This document shows positions 14,582 to 14,725 of a DNA stretch of 14,725 nucleotides, one piece after another. Source of the DNA: an uncultured Clostridium sp. (lineage in GTDB: Bacteria > Bacillota > Clostridia > Lachnospirales > Lachnospiraceae). A model generated the notes under the pieces. That model ran no database searches. It was not told the DNA's origin and saw only the letters and a list, made by a program, of their open reading frames with translations. Position numbers and translations under genes: made by a program. Every line of letters begins with the position of its first letter. The stretch's first letter is position 1. The stretch lies in NCBI RefSeq assembly GCF_900547735.1, contig NZ_URHZ01000107.1, forward strand, positions 1 through 14,725, read 5' to 3'.

Positions 14582-14665
14582 ATGCGGCCCGGCATTGGGT
14601 TAAACCGCTGCCTGCTCTCTGTATTATATGCGGAGGCAATGCGGTTTGCTATGGTTATTATGCGG
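14582..14665. promoter_or_regulatory. ATPase promoter region with ATGCGG repeats
   Basis: On the minus strand a perfect -10 TATAAT lies at 14623-14628, with no good -35 at 16-18 bases. ATGCGG occurs on the + strand at 14582, 14628, 14639 and 14660. Inverted arms AAACCGCTGCCT (14602-14613) and AGGCAATGCGGTTT (14634-14647) flank the -10. A poor -35 with repeated sites fits a promoter needing an activator. The regulator is unknown. Confidence 0.45.
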
Positions 14666-14671
14666 TTTGGG

Positions 14672-14725
14672 GATTTAGTTGAGATGTGAGGACGCCTCTG
14701 TAAGACGGCGGACGGGGGAGTGGGA
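14672..14725. repeat. Right arm of 54-bp terminal inverted repeat
   Basis: This is the reverse complement of 2-55 with two mismatches. It lies immediately upstream of the ATPase promoter repeats and runs to the last base of the window. Confidence 0.9.

Noticed and set aside
14446..14620. yybP-ykoY (Mn2+) riboswitch upstream of the ATPase
   Set aside because: These elements often precede such pumps, but the conserved loop sequences were not found in the leader.
14602..14647. Invertible promoter flanked by short inverted repeats
   Set aside because: The spacer is only 20 bases, too short for known site-specific inversion, and no recombinase is present. An operator is more likely.
1..14725. 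Defence system, prophage or CRISPR content
   Set aside because: No nuclease, integrase, phage structural gene or regularly spaced repeat was found. All ten genes fit sugar use, regulation or ion transport.

Overview
The window looks like a chromosomal segment from an anaerobic gut-type Firmicute, most likely a Lachnospiraceae / Clostridium cluster XIVa relative. This rests on moderate GC by eye, strong AGGAGG ribosome binding sites, a lipoprotein sugar-binding protein with an Ala/Thr/Glu-rich linker, and protein families typical of that group. The genus is an inference. All ten convincing genes lie on the minus strand, so transcription runs from high to low coordinates. No tRNA, rRNA, CRISPR array, transposase or integrase is visible.

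Layout in transcription order. (1) 14725-11908: a P-type cation ATPase. Its upstream region (14446-14725) holds a TATAAT box among ATGCGG repeats, a strong intrinsic terminator inside the probable leader, and a second hairpin before the ribosome binding site. (2) 11743-10979: a DeoR-family regulator with its own promoter and terminator. (3) 10437-57: a large sugar locus. It runs binding lipoprotein, structured 401-bp gap, double-domain ABC ATPase, permease, FGGY kinase, class II ketose-phosphate aldolase, xylulokinase-like FGGY kinase, intrinsic terminator, rhamnulokinase (rhaB), rhamnulose-1-phosphate aldolase (rhaD).

How the genes work together. The transporter is of the ribose/rhamnose class (RbsABC-like). 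It probably imports a monosaccharide that three ketose kinases and two aldolases then phosphorylate and cleave. RhaB and RhaD give a complete route from L-rhamnulose to dihydroxyacetone phosphate and L-lactaldehyde. No isomerase, dehydrogenase or mutarotase is present, so the entry substrate is either a ketose or is isomerised by an enzyme encoded elsewhere. The DeoR protein probably represses both itself and the operon. The 11-base string ACGAACATATT occurs in both promoters, inside the -35/-10 spacer of one and overlapping the -10 of the other.

Structure that the genes do not explain: the window is bounded exactly by a 54-bp imperfect inverted repeat (2-55 against 14672-14725). A compact, highly structured element of about 133 bp with inverted-repeat arms and 8-bp direct repeats at its edges lies between the binding-protein and ATPase genes. 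A 24/25-bp tandem repeat lies between the regulator and the operon promoter. The ATPase gene has an attenuator-like leader.
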